DNA from: Argyresthia goedartella
Lineage: Eukaryota; Arthropoda; Insecta; Lepidoptera; Argyresthiidae
NCBI GenBank assembly: GCA_949825045.1
Contig: OX463807.1
Coordinates: forward strand, 34,926,749 to 34,990,748
Reading direction: 5' to 3'
DNA: 64,000 nt
Under the pieces are notes generated by a model, which worked only from the letters and a program-made list of their open reading frames with translations, was not told the DNA's origin and ran no database searches. Of the stretch, positions 9,869 through 20,396 are shown in pieces. The position numbers and the translations under genes are program-made. The stretch's first letter is position 1; each line of letters begins with the position of its first letter.

Positions 9869-12721
9869 TCATATTGACGTGTCTTCAATGTAGTCCTGTA
9901 TTTTATAGTAACATTTTTCGACTAAGAACTGTTTAAGTCTCGCTTTATATATGTGAATATGGTCAATATTCCTAATCGATTTGGGCAATCTATTATACAC
10001 TTTTGGCGCCATACCATAAATGCCTTTCGAGAATAGAGCTGTGGAGCTAGGAGGAGCACTTAATTTGATGTCTCGTTTACTATACATTGTCTTAAACAAA
10101 TTCCACTTTACTTTTACAAATACAGCAGTTTCGTAAATGTAGAGAGATGGCAATGTTAAAATTCCTAATGATCTGAAGTGGGGCATACAGCTATCCATTG
10201 GTTTTAACTTACAGATTGCCCTTATACATCGTTTTTGGGCTATAAACGCCTTATCTTTGTCCGTTGAGTTTCCCCAAAATATAATGCCATACCTTAGTGT
10301 TGAGGCGACAAAAGCATGATAGACAGTCAACAGAGCAGATTGACCGGTAACTTTGCTAAGCATATATAAAGCATAAGAGAGCTGACTTAATTTTTTGCAC
10401 AAATGTTCTATTTGCGGTTTCCACGTCAAATGTGAGTCAATGTTTAGTCCTAAGAATTTTGTTACTTTTATTTCGTCAATTTTTTTGTTTTTATATTCAA
10501 TGTCAAGTTTATTAGATTGTATGTGGTTATAATTATTTGTGAATGTCATATAATTTGTTTTCTCAATATTAATTAACAGATTATTACATTCCAGCCAGTC
10601 GACTATATTTTTAAGCGAGTCATTAATTTCTAATTCGTATGTATTTGGATCTCGGCACTCCGCAACCATGGTACTATCATCTGCGAATAGAACCATTGAA
10701 TGTGTAACTGATTTAGGGAGATCATTAATGTAAACGAGGAATAGTAATGGTCCTAAAACGCTACCTTGTGGTACACCATATTGAACAGTTCTCGGATGTG
10801 ATAGATGATGAATTTCCGTTTTAGTTCTATCGCAAATTCTAGAAATCTGTGTAAGCTGTTGTCTATTGGTTAGATAGCTTTTAATAAGTTCAGCCACATT
10901 CCCTCGGACACCATACACCTCAAGTTTTTTTATCAGCGTTGTATGGTCGACGAAGTCAAATGCCTTCGTCATATCCATGTACAAAGCTGAAACAGGAATC
11001 CTTTTATCCAAGCAAGTCACTACCTGACTTAAGAAATCGTAAATGGCTAAGTCAATTGTTTTACTTTTTCTGAATCCCTTTTGCTCTTCTGCAAATAAAT
11101 TTTTTTTCTCAAAATATTGATAAATGCTATTATAGATTACTTTTTCAAAGACTTTCGATAATATGGGGATTAGTGCAACAGGTCTATAGAAACTCATATT
11201 TTCACGGTCCTGTTTCTTGAAGAGCGGTCTAATTATTGAGGTTTTTAATTTCTCTGGATATACGCCTTGCTCTATCGATAGGTTAATTATACAGCTCAAT
11301 ATAGGCGCTATTAAATCTGCCACATATTTTATAACTTTAGTGCATATGTTGTCATATCCAGTACTGTTTGTATTTTTAAGATTTTTAATTATTTGATATA
11401 CCTCGAGTGGAGAAGTTGGCTTTAAAAATAATGAGTTAGGATTAAATGGTATTTTCATTGGGGTATTTGTAACGTTCTGTTGACTTCGCTTTGATATCTG
11501 GTCAATGTAATATTCATTAAATGACTCTGCAATTTCACGTGGATGAGTAATAAGTTCATTGTTATGTCTAATTTGTTTAATGTAATCCTTCGGCTTAGTC
11601 TTATTGTTGTTGTAGTTGTTTATTATTTTCCACGTAGTTTTCGATTTGTTATTTGATGTTTTAATTAAGTATTCATTCTGGGACTTCTGTGTCAATTTAA
11701 TAATTTTTTTGAGTCTTTTTGAATAATTTATAAAGGTTTGTTTGTTTTGTTGGTTTGGGGCTCTCCTTGATTGCCATAACAACTCTCTTTTCCTTTTTGT
11801 ACAAAGTTTGATACCTTTTGATATCCATTGTGGTCGTCTATTTCTTGAGATCTTTACTTTGATGATGGGAAAACATAGGTCATATAAAAGTTTAAAAGTA
11901 CTATGGAACTCACTGAAAGCTGCATCAGCGTCTTTATTATTGTATACCTCGCTGAAATTGAGACTTGCAATATGATCTTTAAACTTTTTCAAATACTCTG
12001 CACTATAGTCATGCCTTAGTATTGACCAATTTTGGAGGACATTATTATATTTTACTGGACATTTTAGTATCTGACCAGTGTGGTCTGATAGTGCAAATTC
12101 TACTATTTCGGCTCTACATCCTCTGATGTTGTGTATAAAATTGTCCAAACATGTCCCACTACTTAATCTCGTTGGTTCATTAAAAATTAATTTTAGATTG
12201 TAAGTTAATAATAGTTCTTCGAAATAAACCGCAGATCTATTCTTTTTGAGTCTATCTATATTAAAATCACCACACAATATAATTTTTATTTTACCCTTGC
12301 AAAGTCTATGTAATAGTTTGTCTATGTTGTTAAAGAATACGTCGTAAGTCTTTGTGTCATATTTTGCTTTTCTATAAATACATATTAAATTGATATTATA
12401 CTGCGGAATTGTGATGCCACAGCATTCTATAAAATTAGGGATATTGTATTGTGATATATCTATTACATTATAATCAAGTCCGTTATTTACTAGTATGGCA
12501 GTACCTCCACTTCGCGTGTTTCTGGCAGAGTAAGTAGCCAGTGTATAGTTTTTGACATTAAGCGAATAAATATCAGTTTCAATCATGTTATGTTCTGTGA
12601 TTCCTACTATATCTACAATTACTCCATTTGTTCGAAGCTCATCTAGATGTATTGTTAACAGGTCAGACTTATTTACTAGGCCATCGATATTTTGATGAAA
12701 TATATTTACATGGTTATTCAC
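9869..12721 (-). CDS. CR1-1 ORF2: endonuclease / reverse transcriptase
   Basis: This 950-residue protein nicks the chromosomal target and copies the element RNA by target-primed reverse transcription. The N-terminal APE-like endonuclease shows FHQN (N11), GITEHN (E43), CGDFN (D152, N154) and SDHTGQ (D213, H214). The reverse transcriptase shows YMDMTKAFDFVDH (about 582-593), YGVPQGSVLGPLL (648-660) and LFADDS (678-683). A C-terminal GPKVYNRLP-type tail, normal for CR1/Jockey LINEs, is present. Length is typical. The frame opens with GTG at 12,721; a stop lies just upstream at 12,731-12,733 and no ATG occurs before residue 46, so translation must start by overlap with ORF1 or at a non-ATG codon. 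All catalytic motifs are intact. Confidence 0.92.
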   Translation of the reverse strand: MNNHVNIFHQNIDGLVNKSDLLTIHLDELRTNGVIVDIVGITEHNMIETDIYSLNVKNYTLATYSARNTRSGGTAILVNNGLDYNVIDISQYNIPNFIECCGITIPQYNINLICIYRKAKYDTKTYDVFFNNIDKLLHRLCKGKIKIILCGDFNIDRLKKNRSAVYFEELLLTYNLKLIFNEPTRLSSGTCLDNFIHNIRGCRAEIVEFALSDHTGQILKCPVKYNNVLQNWSILRHDYSAEYLKKFKDHIASLNFSEVYNNKDADAAFSEFHSTFKLLYDLCFPIIKVKISRNRRPQWISKGIKLCTKRKRELLWQSRRAPNQQNKQTFINYSKRLKKIIKLTQKSQNEYLIKTSNNKSKTTWKIINNYNNNKTKPKDYIKQIRHNNELITHPREIAESFNEYYIDQISKRSQQNVTNTPMKIPFNPNSLFLKPTSPLEVYQIIKNLKNTNSTGYDNICTKVIKYVADLIAPILSCIINLSIEQGVYPEKLKTSIIRPLFKKQDRENMSFYRPVALIPILSKVFEKVIYNSIYQYFEKKNLFAEEQKGFRKSKTIDLAIYDFLSQVVTCLDKRIPVSALYMDMTKAFDFVDHTTLIKKLEVYGVRGNVAELIKSYLTNRQQLTQISRICDRTKTEIHHLSHPRTVQYGVPQGSVLGPLLFLVYINDLPKSVTHSMVLFADDSTMVAECRDPNTYELEINDSLKNIVDWLECNNLLINIEKTNYMTFTNNYNHIQSNKLDIEYKNKKIDEIKVTKFLGLNIDSHLTWKPQIEHLCKKLSQLSYALYMLSKVTGQSALLTVYHAFVASTLRYGIIFWGNSTDKDKAFIAQKRCIRAICKLKPMDSCMPHFRSLGILTLPSLYIYETAVFVKVKWNLFKTMYSKRDIKLSAPPSSTALFSKGIYGMAPKVYNRLPKSIRNIDHIHIYKARLKQFLVEKCYYKIQDYIEDTSI

Positions 12722-13235
12722 GAAAAAACGTTACGTCATTAGCATTGTCATTATTCCTATAGTCATTATTATCAACATTGTTATCATTATTACTATCATT
12801 ATCATTGTCAATCAAATTATTATTATTTGTATTTCCAATATTCCCCGTTATAGCACAATCATTTTTGTAATTAATTTCGAGATCCTCTGTCTGTGTCTCT
12901 ACATTAATCAACATAGGCAAATCAATTGGTAGACCAGTTTGAGTTTGTCTGGAAATCTTACATTGCGTCAGATCCTTTTGTGGAGGATTGATTCTAATAA
13001 TTTCTTCAAAAAGCTGTTGACATGCATACTGTCTGTTGAGCCTATATTTTCCGAAATATTTTTTATCATCTTTTTTACTTATACCTAAGAGAGTGGTGTG
13101 TGTAAAACGGGAACATATATGCCTGAAAGTACAATTGATCATTTCTTCATTTAAATGCTTACTGTTAACCGTTTTACATATTATTATTTTACATTGTAAC
13201 ATAATACTAAGATTATAATACAGTAACGACTTCAT
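12714..13235 (-). pseudogene. CR1-1 ORF1, C-terminal half (frameshifted)
   Basis: This frame continues ORF1 after a net one-base shift: the same frame upstream of the first ATG reads on from a hydrophobic strand and a GGSND block typical of SGNH-like esterases. It then carries a QTQT-rich linker and an Asn/Asp-rich low-complexity tail. Its stop (12,714-12,716) overlaps the start of ORF2 by 8 bases in a different frame. The split from the N-terminal half is the only coding defect seen in this LINE. Confidence 0.8.
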
Positions 13236-13284
13236 TCTGAGTGGATCTTTATCGTTTGAACCTCCTAAAACGATAACGATATCA

Positions 13285-14286
13285 TTACGACCATAATTGT
13301 TGCACAGCGTTGGGCCTCAGAATTGACTCCACAATATATCCACTTCCCAAAGATTCTTGTAGGATACTGCGCATTCCTTTACCCTGTTCATCGGCTAAGA
13401 TCATCACTCGTCGCTTTGGTTGTGATTGGTGCTGAGGTTTTGTCTTATTCGTGGTATTTTTTGTCTCTTGAGTAAGCACTGATGCCATAGCTTCGTTGGC
13501 CTTAAACGTTGATCTTATGGTTTTAGGTAACAACTCTTTCTGTATAGTCGTTACATGGTCATTCAGCTCTATGGGGCATAGCTTAATAGGTGTAATTTTT
13601 TCGACGACTCTATTTGTAAATTCAGTTGGTGTTCTACGGGGAAATCCACCCTGTACAGTATTAGGTGTGATTCTACGGTATTGTGGGGAGAAGAAACCCG
13701 GCGCTGCAGTGCTTCTAAATGGCACAGATTGATGAAGGCCCACTGATTTACAGAACTCTAGTTTTTTATTTGTGGTTTCTAAAGTGTGTTTCAGGTTCAT
13801 AATTTCAATACTCAGGTTATCAATTTCGCTGTTCGCCATCTTAAGTTCTGATCGCAGTTTCACATTATCCTCTCGCAGTTCGTTACACTCTTCGCTGTTT
13901 TCCATGGCACTCGGTAGGCTTTGATGTGAGATATTCAGTAGCACCGACTCATTCTGCTGATAATCACAGCTGGTTATAAGACGTCGCGGCGCTCTCATTG
14001 TAATATTTTCCCATTGCCCTGTTTGTTTGTTTGTTTGTGGAGTGTGAGTGTGAGGGCTGTCGCATTTGTTGTTGGGTGAAATACGTGGCTGGTCTTGTAG
14101 ATGTGATATTTTATTCAGAGCTTCCTGGCAAACACTGCATTTATAGTCATTTTGAAGTTTTGATAGATTTCCCATATAATATGCCGTTGTTATATTAAGA
14201 CAATTATGATGAAATTGGCATTGGCAAATGGAGCATGTTAATTTTTCTGGGCCGGGAATTATTCCGTTGCATATTTTGCACTTCAT
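13285..14286 (-). pseudogene. CR1-1 ORF1, N-terminal part: PHD finger, coiled coil, start of esterase-like domain
   Basis: The ORF starts at an ATG and opens with Cys pairs CKIC (3-6) and CSIC (18-21), HHNC (26-29) and CSVC (about 50-53), a PHD/zinc-finger arrangement. A Glu/Asn/Leu-rich coiled coil follows (about 125-165), then a basic linker, then RRVMILADEQGKG, where an SGNH-type esterase would have Gly-Asp-Ser. ORF1 proteins of this kind bind element RNA in CR1-like LINEs (family knowledge). The frame ends early at 13,285 because of a one-base shift; the remainder continues at 12,714-13,235. Confidence 0.82.
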
Positions 14287-14392
14287 CTTGTTAGATATAC
14301 AAATGGTGACCTCTGGTGGCGAAATATTGCGACTCTCTCTTCTCTAGTATGGTCTTGTCTAGACTCTGGTTATTAATCCACTGAGTTATCTG

Positions 14393-14572
14393 TTTTTTTT
14401 TTTTTTGGAAGTTGCTTGATTTATTGCACAGATGTCACTATATGATTCGTCAGCGGTGAAATAAAGTTGAAAAAAGTTCGCTGCGGCTGGGGATCGAACC
14501 ATCGATCGAAGGATCGCCAGGTGCGGTTAAGAGATCTTAACCCGTTCGGCTATCGAGTGTTGATACTGATAC
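14393..14572 (-). mobile_element. tRNA-derived SINE, family C, with poly(A) tail
   Basis: On the minus strand there is an excellent A box (TAGCCGAACGGG, 14,541-14,552) and B box (GGTTCGATCC, 14,491-14,500), then ~80 bp of body ending AATAAATCAAGCAACTTCC and a 14-base A run (T run 14,393-14,406). The A run abuts the 5' end of CR1-1. Only one copy is seen in the window. Confidence 0.8.
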
Positions 14573-15539
14573 GTCGAAAATCATCTATGTATCTTATGAG
14601 ATGATGAAATGCGTGCTTTGTGAGTTATTTCGTTGGTGGACTTTGCACTGACACTCACTTGTTTACACAAAGGAATGCAATTATTTTATTGTTCACAGTT
14701 ATTATTCACTACGTTTGTCATAAATTGTTGTTGTATATGTTGTTGTTATGTAGTAGCACTTTGTATTAGACCACTTTACTGTTTAATTCTGTTTATTGAT
14801 GTTGTCATTGTTGTTGTTTACACTTTGTGTCCTTTATCACTTTATTCACTTGTTTAGTAAGGTAAGGTAAGTGACAGTTATCATAATCATTTATTAATTG
14901 CTTCCATGTGGTACAAAGATAACAAAATAAGGTTTAGTCCCAAATCATCCGTCCTGCAAGGGCATTTGCAAATTATTATTTTATACTTAGGTTTAAGATT
15001 TAAGTACTTAGGGTTTATAATCGGTTCCTATTTTAACACATAAGCCACCTAAAGAACAGTCTAGATATTTATGAACTCTTGTACTCTGACTGAGCTAAAA
15101 GTCTCAGGGAGTTTAACAAGTTATTGTTTATGAACCGATTTCAAAATATTTTTTTCTATTGGGGCAACCCATTAGTTTGGTCCTAGTTTTTGAACATTAG
15201 GAATCGGTCCAGTGGTTTTGTTTCTAAATAAAAAAATAAAGAAAATTGATCTCATCCTTGTAAACGACATTGCGTATTTTTGCTTTCCTGTGACCTTAAG
15301 GCGTGTTTACAATCGTTGTCATGCAAGGCTCATCATGAGATGCATATGACTATATGTGCGGTAAATTTTACTGTGGCCATGGAAGGCCTTGATTGTCAGA
15401 AAACAGAATTCCTAGCCACATTATTCATGTTGCTACTCATGTAAGAGTCAATGTTGATAATCTACCTAAACGTGGTGACCATAGCAGTCACACTACAAGA
15501 GGTGCAGATAAACTAGCCATATTATATCCCTCATAAATT
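14573..15539. other. Unassigned AT-rich spacer
   Basis: A possible LINE tail on minus lies at about 14,860-14,950 (ATTTATTAATTGCTTCC), but it is unconfirmed. The Val/Cys-rich frame at 14,633-14,857 is AT-rich, low complexity and not called. Confidence 0.3.
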
Positions 15540-15705
15540 AGAAAAATGGACAAAACAATTCAGGTGATAGGTCCGAAGGTGTACAACTTGCTACTGGACG
15601 ACATTACTAATGCCCCGAGCTTCTTAAACTTTCAACTTCTTAAACTGTCAAGAAGTCATTCTACTCCTATGAAGAATTCATAAATTTTAAGGAACGACGT
15701 ACATA
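15540..15705 (+). pseudogene. Degenerate CR1/Jockey-type ORF2 C-terminus
   Basis: One frame reads VIGPKVYNLLLDDI and, after a frame change, KKSFYSYEEFI. This is the usual closing pattern of CR1/Jockey ORF2 proteins (compare GPKVYNRLPKSI and FLVEKCYY in CR1-1). No upstream reverse-transcriptase part is found nearby, so it is a short 5'-truncated relic. Confidence 0.6.
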
Positions 15706-16380
15706 AGTACATATTACATTTGTACCAATAATATTACATTATACTCTTACGAGTAATGACAACAATCTTATTAATGATGAGACAAATGTTCCCTTAATCT
15801 AATTTTATTTTATAAATTATATTATTTTTTTGAATTTTGTTTGACATGTAATGAATGATATATTAGGTCCTTACATATGAAATTGGCGTTTTGTATGGAG
15901 AAATTGAAGTTAACTCAATTTTCAGAACAAACATTTTTGTATTTTTTTAGGAATGACAGATCCTAATTTTATAAACTTTGTGTATTGAATGAGAAAACAT
16001 TTAGCTAACAGAAAATTTTATATAATTTTTGAAAAGTGTCAGCTGTAAAAAAAAATATTACGAATATTATCATGAAAATTGATGACATTTAGGAGGCACT
16101 GATTTTAAAGATAAGATTTTAGTTATAACTGAAAATTAAAAGAAATTTTAATAAGTAGATGTAAATTATTGAAATTAATTTTAAAACAATAAAAAAAAAC
16201 TGGGAATAGCTAATGAATTACTCGAACTATGAACTGCTGAATCAGTAAGAAAAATTCACCAATTTCATAGGTTAGCACCCAATATTACCAATAAATGATG
16301 TCTTGTGTCTCTTTATCGTGTATTAAGACGGCATTCAATTCCCGACCGAAGAGGAAGAAATATAGCTTGAAGTCGGATTT
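15706..16380. other. Unassigned AT-rich spacer
   Basis: Strongly AT-rich with A and T runs; nothing recognised on either strand. Confidence 0.3.
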
Positions 16381-16590
16381 TAGGTTTCCGTACGCGAAGG
16401 GTGCCAAACGGGATCCTATTACTAAGCCTCCTCTGTCCGTCTGTCCGTCCGTCCGTCCGTCCGTCAGCGGGCTGTATCCCATGAACCGCAATATTTAGGG
16501 AGTTGTCATTTTCACAGAATATTTACTTCTGTTGCCGCTAAAGCAACAAATAATGCTAATAACTACCCGAGATTTAATAAATTAAAGGTA
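16381..16590 (+). repeat. Repeat family P, left-half copy
   Basis: TTCCGTACGCGAAGGGTGCC, a (GTCC)n run at 16,436-16,464 and GTTGCCGCTAAAGCAACAAA match the left half of family P. The right half is replaced by the SINE-like unit that follows. Confidence 0.65.
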
Positions 16591-16639
16591 CTTACAAGAT
16601 ATGTGTTTTAACACCCCCTGCGGTATAAAAAGTCATATC

Positions 16640-16795
16640 ATGGTTCAAATATGACCGTAGATTGTTCAGCTTATAACGTGGTTGTGATCGGTCGCGCAAC
16701 CTTTGAGATCTGGGTTCGAATCCACGTAGGGACATTTTTATTATTATTTTTAGTACTTAAGTTTTCTTGTACCATCGTACAGGAAAACACTAAAA
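16640..16795 (+). mobile_element. SINE-like unit with B box
   Basis: TGGTTGTGATCGGTCGCGC resembles a weak A box, and TGGGTTCGAATCC (16,711-16,723) is a strong B box. An AT-rich tail follows. It lies between two oppositely oriented copies of family P. Confidence 0.5.
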
Positions 16796-16810
16796 AAAAA
16801 CAATAAAAAT

Positions 16811-17206
16811 CAGGTCAAGTGCGAGTGTAACTCGCTCACGAAGGGTTCCGTACCACCGTACAATGGTATTGATGGTGTGGAGTGATTAGTTTAGATTTTA
16901 CATAGCAAAATATTGTTTACAAAGTTATTGGTGCGGCTACCTTCACACTCCATGCACGTAACCAGGTACATTAATAAGTTTGTATATGGTATTGAAATAA
17001 TTGTTGTATGGGAGCCTCCTTAAATATTTATTTTATTCTGTTTTTTAGTATTTGTTACTATAGCGGCAACATAAATAAATCATCTGTGAAAATTTCAACT
17101 GTCTAACTGTCACGGTTCATGAGATACAGCCTGGTGACAGACGGACAGTGGAGTCTTATTTATAGGGTCCCGTTTTTACCCTTTGGGCAAGGAACCCTAA
17201 AAAGAA
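16811..17206 (-). repeat. Repeat family P, complete inverted copy
   Basis: Reads from GGTCAAGTGCGAGTG at the left to GGAACCCTAAAAA at the right, the reverse complement of the copies at 24.1 and 25.4 kb. Length (~396 bp) matches them. No coding capacity. Confidence 0.8.
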
Positions 17207-18240
17207 TATAATATAATGTCCGTACACTCGAACCCAGATTCCGACGAGTCTGACCCACACTTTGTTAAGTTTTTAACATAGTGAAGTATCTAATGTAACA
17301 TCGAGTAATTGGCGGTTTATCCCATGTTCAGTAATGTATTACCCGTCGAAGTTGATCTTAAAATAATTTCGATCCGCTGAGGGCAGTTTGTCTGTATCGC
17401 ATTTCGTGGCTGCCAAGACTAAATCACGGTTATAATTTTATTGGCAATCATTTTAACATTGGTAACCTAAGCAAGTCGTGCTCATCAATATTTATTTTTA
17501 TTGTTATTACTTAAAACTGGCACATAGAAGAACATACCCTGTAGTGCCGGAATGTTCCCGGACTTTCCATCAATGATGGAAACCACCATGAGGAAACCTT
17601 CATATATCCTCAGCTGTGCCCCGCCTCACCGTATGGGAAAAGGTGTTGCGATATGTTAAAAGGCCCAAGATCACACAAAATCACTGAAGAGAGCTTACGC
17701 AAAAAAAAAAATACAATAAATTCATAGGTCTCAAAAAATATATGTTATTCACAAAGAGATTATCTAGTTTAAATACTATGTCGTTACGCGAATGGATTAA
17801 TTTGGCTCGATCGTAAAAAATCCTGAACATAAACTATATTTAAAAGGAGATACAATAATTTTAATATAAAATTACTGATTTTTCTCATAGTTTTTATGCC
17901 TAAATTTTCCTCTTTTAGAGCTGCGTATCAATCCTTAAATTGTATCAATCAGCTTATTTCCGTTTTTCAGTAAATTCGAAAAAAACACCAAATTTTTTAA
18001 GAATCCGGACGGCCCGATGCTATCCCGCGCCGCCCGCTACCCCGCCAGAAGACGACGGGCGAATGCAGCGCCCCCCACCTCAACAGCTAGAACTGGGCCT
18101 TAAGTCATAGGCTTATTCAATTCATTGCCTACCTACCTGCCACTATGCCACAAGTCCGCACATCGTGGGGCATCCTTTATGAAGAAAGTATCACCTATAC
18201 CTAATATGTTTGGGCTTTGACATAGGTTAGTTTCCGCAAA
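17207..18240. other. Unassigned spacer with a SINE D tail piece
   Basis: At 17,570-17,660, CATGAGGAAACCTTCATAT and CCGTATGGGAAAAGGTGTTG match the SINE D tail at 30.4 kb. A GC-rich patch at 18,000-18,090 interrupts AT-rich DNA without a recognisable frame. Confidence 0.4.
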
Positions 18241-18246
18241 AAATCA

Positions 18247-18468
18247 TTGAAATCTGATTTTCTAAATAATCTCAAAAACAATAAAAATAAAATAAAATGT
18301 AAGGACTTCAATTATAGTACTTATTGCGCGAAACGTGGTTTGGACGTAGATGGGCAGGTTATACAATATGCCGACGACTACTTGGACCAGTTAGTCTCAT
18401 TCGAAAACAGGCAAAGCAGCGATCGAAACGAAAGACGCATTTCAAACGCCTGGAAGAGCTTCCATTGA
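18247..18468 (+). pseudogene. RTE-type LINE reverse-transcriptase fragment
   Basis: The 73-codon frame reads VDGQVIQYADDY, LVSFENRQ, and RRISNAWKSF in order. In RTE LINEs such segments (a D-Y-x-Y-L-G type motif followed by E-x-x-RRI-x-AW) lie just downstream of the FADD catalytic site. Both flanks lack RTE sequence, so it is an isolated remnant. Confidence 0.6.
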
Positions 18469-18954
18469 CACTCGACAACTGAAACTCGTCAAAAAACTTC
18501 ATCCAAAGCGGTCCAGACATATGCGAGTTTTGCGATTACGAGCTAACGCCCTATTGTCCCTATAAGTCCATAATTAAGTCATACTTTTGTCTCAAAAAGT
18601 ACGCCTTTATATTCTAAGAGACTACAGTGCTTTCGCCCTTTATAATTAATTAAAGTAAACTTTAAATATTGCGTCTAGAGTTAGACTAGAGGCCGTCATA
18701 ATAATAATAATCGAAAACTAACGTCTAAAATTAGCTGTTTACTTTTATTCATTTCAAACTGGATCTTAGTGCTCGAAACTTGGGCGCTATACATATCTTG
18801 TAGTCCTCAGAGTTACTGACAGCTCGAAGCACTTTCAACCATAGATCTAGCGACGTAAGAAACACCTTCTTGCTATCAGCACGGTCACTATTAGCTCCTC
18901 GGGAACGCACAGATATTGTGACCAGGAAATCTGTGGAACATCGTGAAGAAATGT
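18469..18954. other. Unassigned spacer
   Basis: No element is recognised. The overlapping frames on both strands around 18,749-19,067 are partly inside the SINE D tail and are not genes. Confidence 0.3.
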
Positions 18955-19068
18955 CTCCTTTACAGCGACGATGGGCTAGCGCGCTGTCACGCACAATGCA
19001 GTATTGTATAGCTATGGTTGTGCATCTGCCACCCCGTATGGGAAAAGGCGTGACGCATTGTTTTTAGG
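18955..19068 (+). mobile_element. SINE family D tail
   Basis: GCGACGATGGGCTAGCGCGC, GTCACGC and CCCCGTATGGGAAAAGGCGT match the body and tail of the SINE D copy at 30.3-30.6 kb. The tRNA-like head is missing. Confidence 0.65.
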
Positions 19069-19423
19069 CAAATCACAAAGACCAGAACGGGTAGCAGAAA
19101 GGGACACATGTGACTGATCGAATGTATCTCCCGCAGGATACCTAGATCAAGTTATCAGCCTGCACTGATTACCCGTCTCTACATCTACACTACAAGCATA
19201 CAGTATGGGATACATATGCAGGGTCTAACAGAAAGGTGTATTATTCCAACTTAACAGTAACTTCGAATGCGGTCAAATGCTATGCTAATGCTTTGAAGCT
19301 CTATTCCTGTCAAGGAGACAGTTTCTAAATCCCGAAAAAATATATGGTATGATGACGGCCCTTTTATTTAATTTGTGTTTGAAAAAATCACATATCAATG
19401 GGAACTATATGAAAAAAAACTTA

Positions 19424-19540
19424 GTGTTACCACAAAAAAAACTCCTGTTAAACACTTGTTTAAAGACAAAAATGGGTAGAATTTGAAGTTTGTTTTCAGG
19501 TAAAAACACTTTTTTGTAGTAATACGGTTGATCTTTTTCA
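19424..19540 (+). repeat. Repeat family E, copy 1
   Basis: Matches CTTGTTTAAAGACAAAAATG and TTTTGTAGTAATACG with copies at 49.4, 50.1 and (inverted) 51.3 kb. Function unknown; no open frame. Confidence 0.6.
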
Positions 19541-20360
19541 CCTAAAACTTGATATTTCTTGGGGTCTAAATAGATTATATTGACATGGTTCTTGCGTCAA
19601 AAAATTGGTATTCAAAATATCTTAAAACTTTGTGATTGAAATTATGAAATAATTAGTGGTTTTGAAGAAATAACAAAAAAAATCACACAATTTCGCAATG
19701 TTTTGCCTCAGCGACTGTGTCGTAACAAACATGTTAAAGTGTGACCTGTTTTGAACTTTATTTGAATATGGTTTTGTCCAAAATTTAACCACCACTGTTC
19801 AGTTATTAATTTTATAGATAAACGAGCCTTAAGATATACCTTCATACATTAAAATACAGGTGTATTAAAACCATGGAGTAAAGTAATAATTTTGAACAAC
19901 TTTCACGAGAAACCTATTGGATCAGAGTAACTTCTCACTTCTCCGAGTGTTTTGAATCTTTTGCGGATTATTTGTTAATTTGAGATGTAAAAAATAATGT
20001 AGTTCTGATCATAGTAAGGAAAGGCGTATGGAGTCCCTTTTAACAACCCCTTAGAAGACTACACAGTTCCGTAACATCCTGTAGGAGGTATCCTCTATCA
20101 CACATGTGCGAACAGCTCGGCTACTTACCCGCTAATAGTTACTATTCTCTTGGGAAATTTCACCGCATCGCAATAACATACAATGTGGAATCACTACGCC
20201 TGTAAATTGCGTATCTCAGTGTCAGCCCTGCTTACGATGAACTGTGAAAACCCAGCTCTGTAAGGGCGCGCGAAAGATCACCTTAACGGTTCGGGTTCGG
20301 TTTGTGCGCCGTCATTTTTTGTAACCAAGCAAGTAAGCGTAAGTAAGTAAGCAAGTTTGT
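19541..20360. other. Unassigned AT-rich spacer
   Basis: Nothing identifiable on either strand. Confidence 0.3.
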
Positions 20361-20396
20361 AAAACGCACGAAACTCACCCAAGTTTCGTGCGTTTT
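20361..20396. repeat. Perfect 15-bp-arm hairpin
   Basis: AAAACGCACGAAACT and its exact reverse complement are separated by six bases. It follows a short GTAA-like run. No second copy was found in the window. Confidence 0.85.

Larger units (their letters stand above)
9601..14392 (-). mobile_element. CR1-group LINE (CR1-1), near full length
   Basis: Minus-strand order: short 5' region (14,287-14,392), ORF1 with PHD finger and esterase-like domain, ORF2 with endonuclease and reverse transcriptase, ~270-bp 3' region, AATAAA, then (TTAC)n at 9601-9634. PHD plus esterase-like domains in ORF1 and a microsatellite tail are known traits of CR1-like LINEs. One frameshift breaks ORF1. The exact 5' end is uncertain; it is placed where the upstream SINE's poly(A) begins. 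Confidence 0.88.

Noticed and set aside
18749..19067. Paired frames on both strands as a small gene
   Set aside because: The region overlaps the SINE D tail and has no protein motif.
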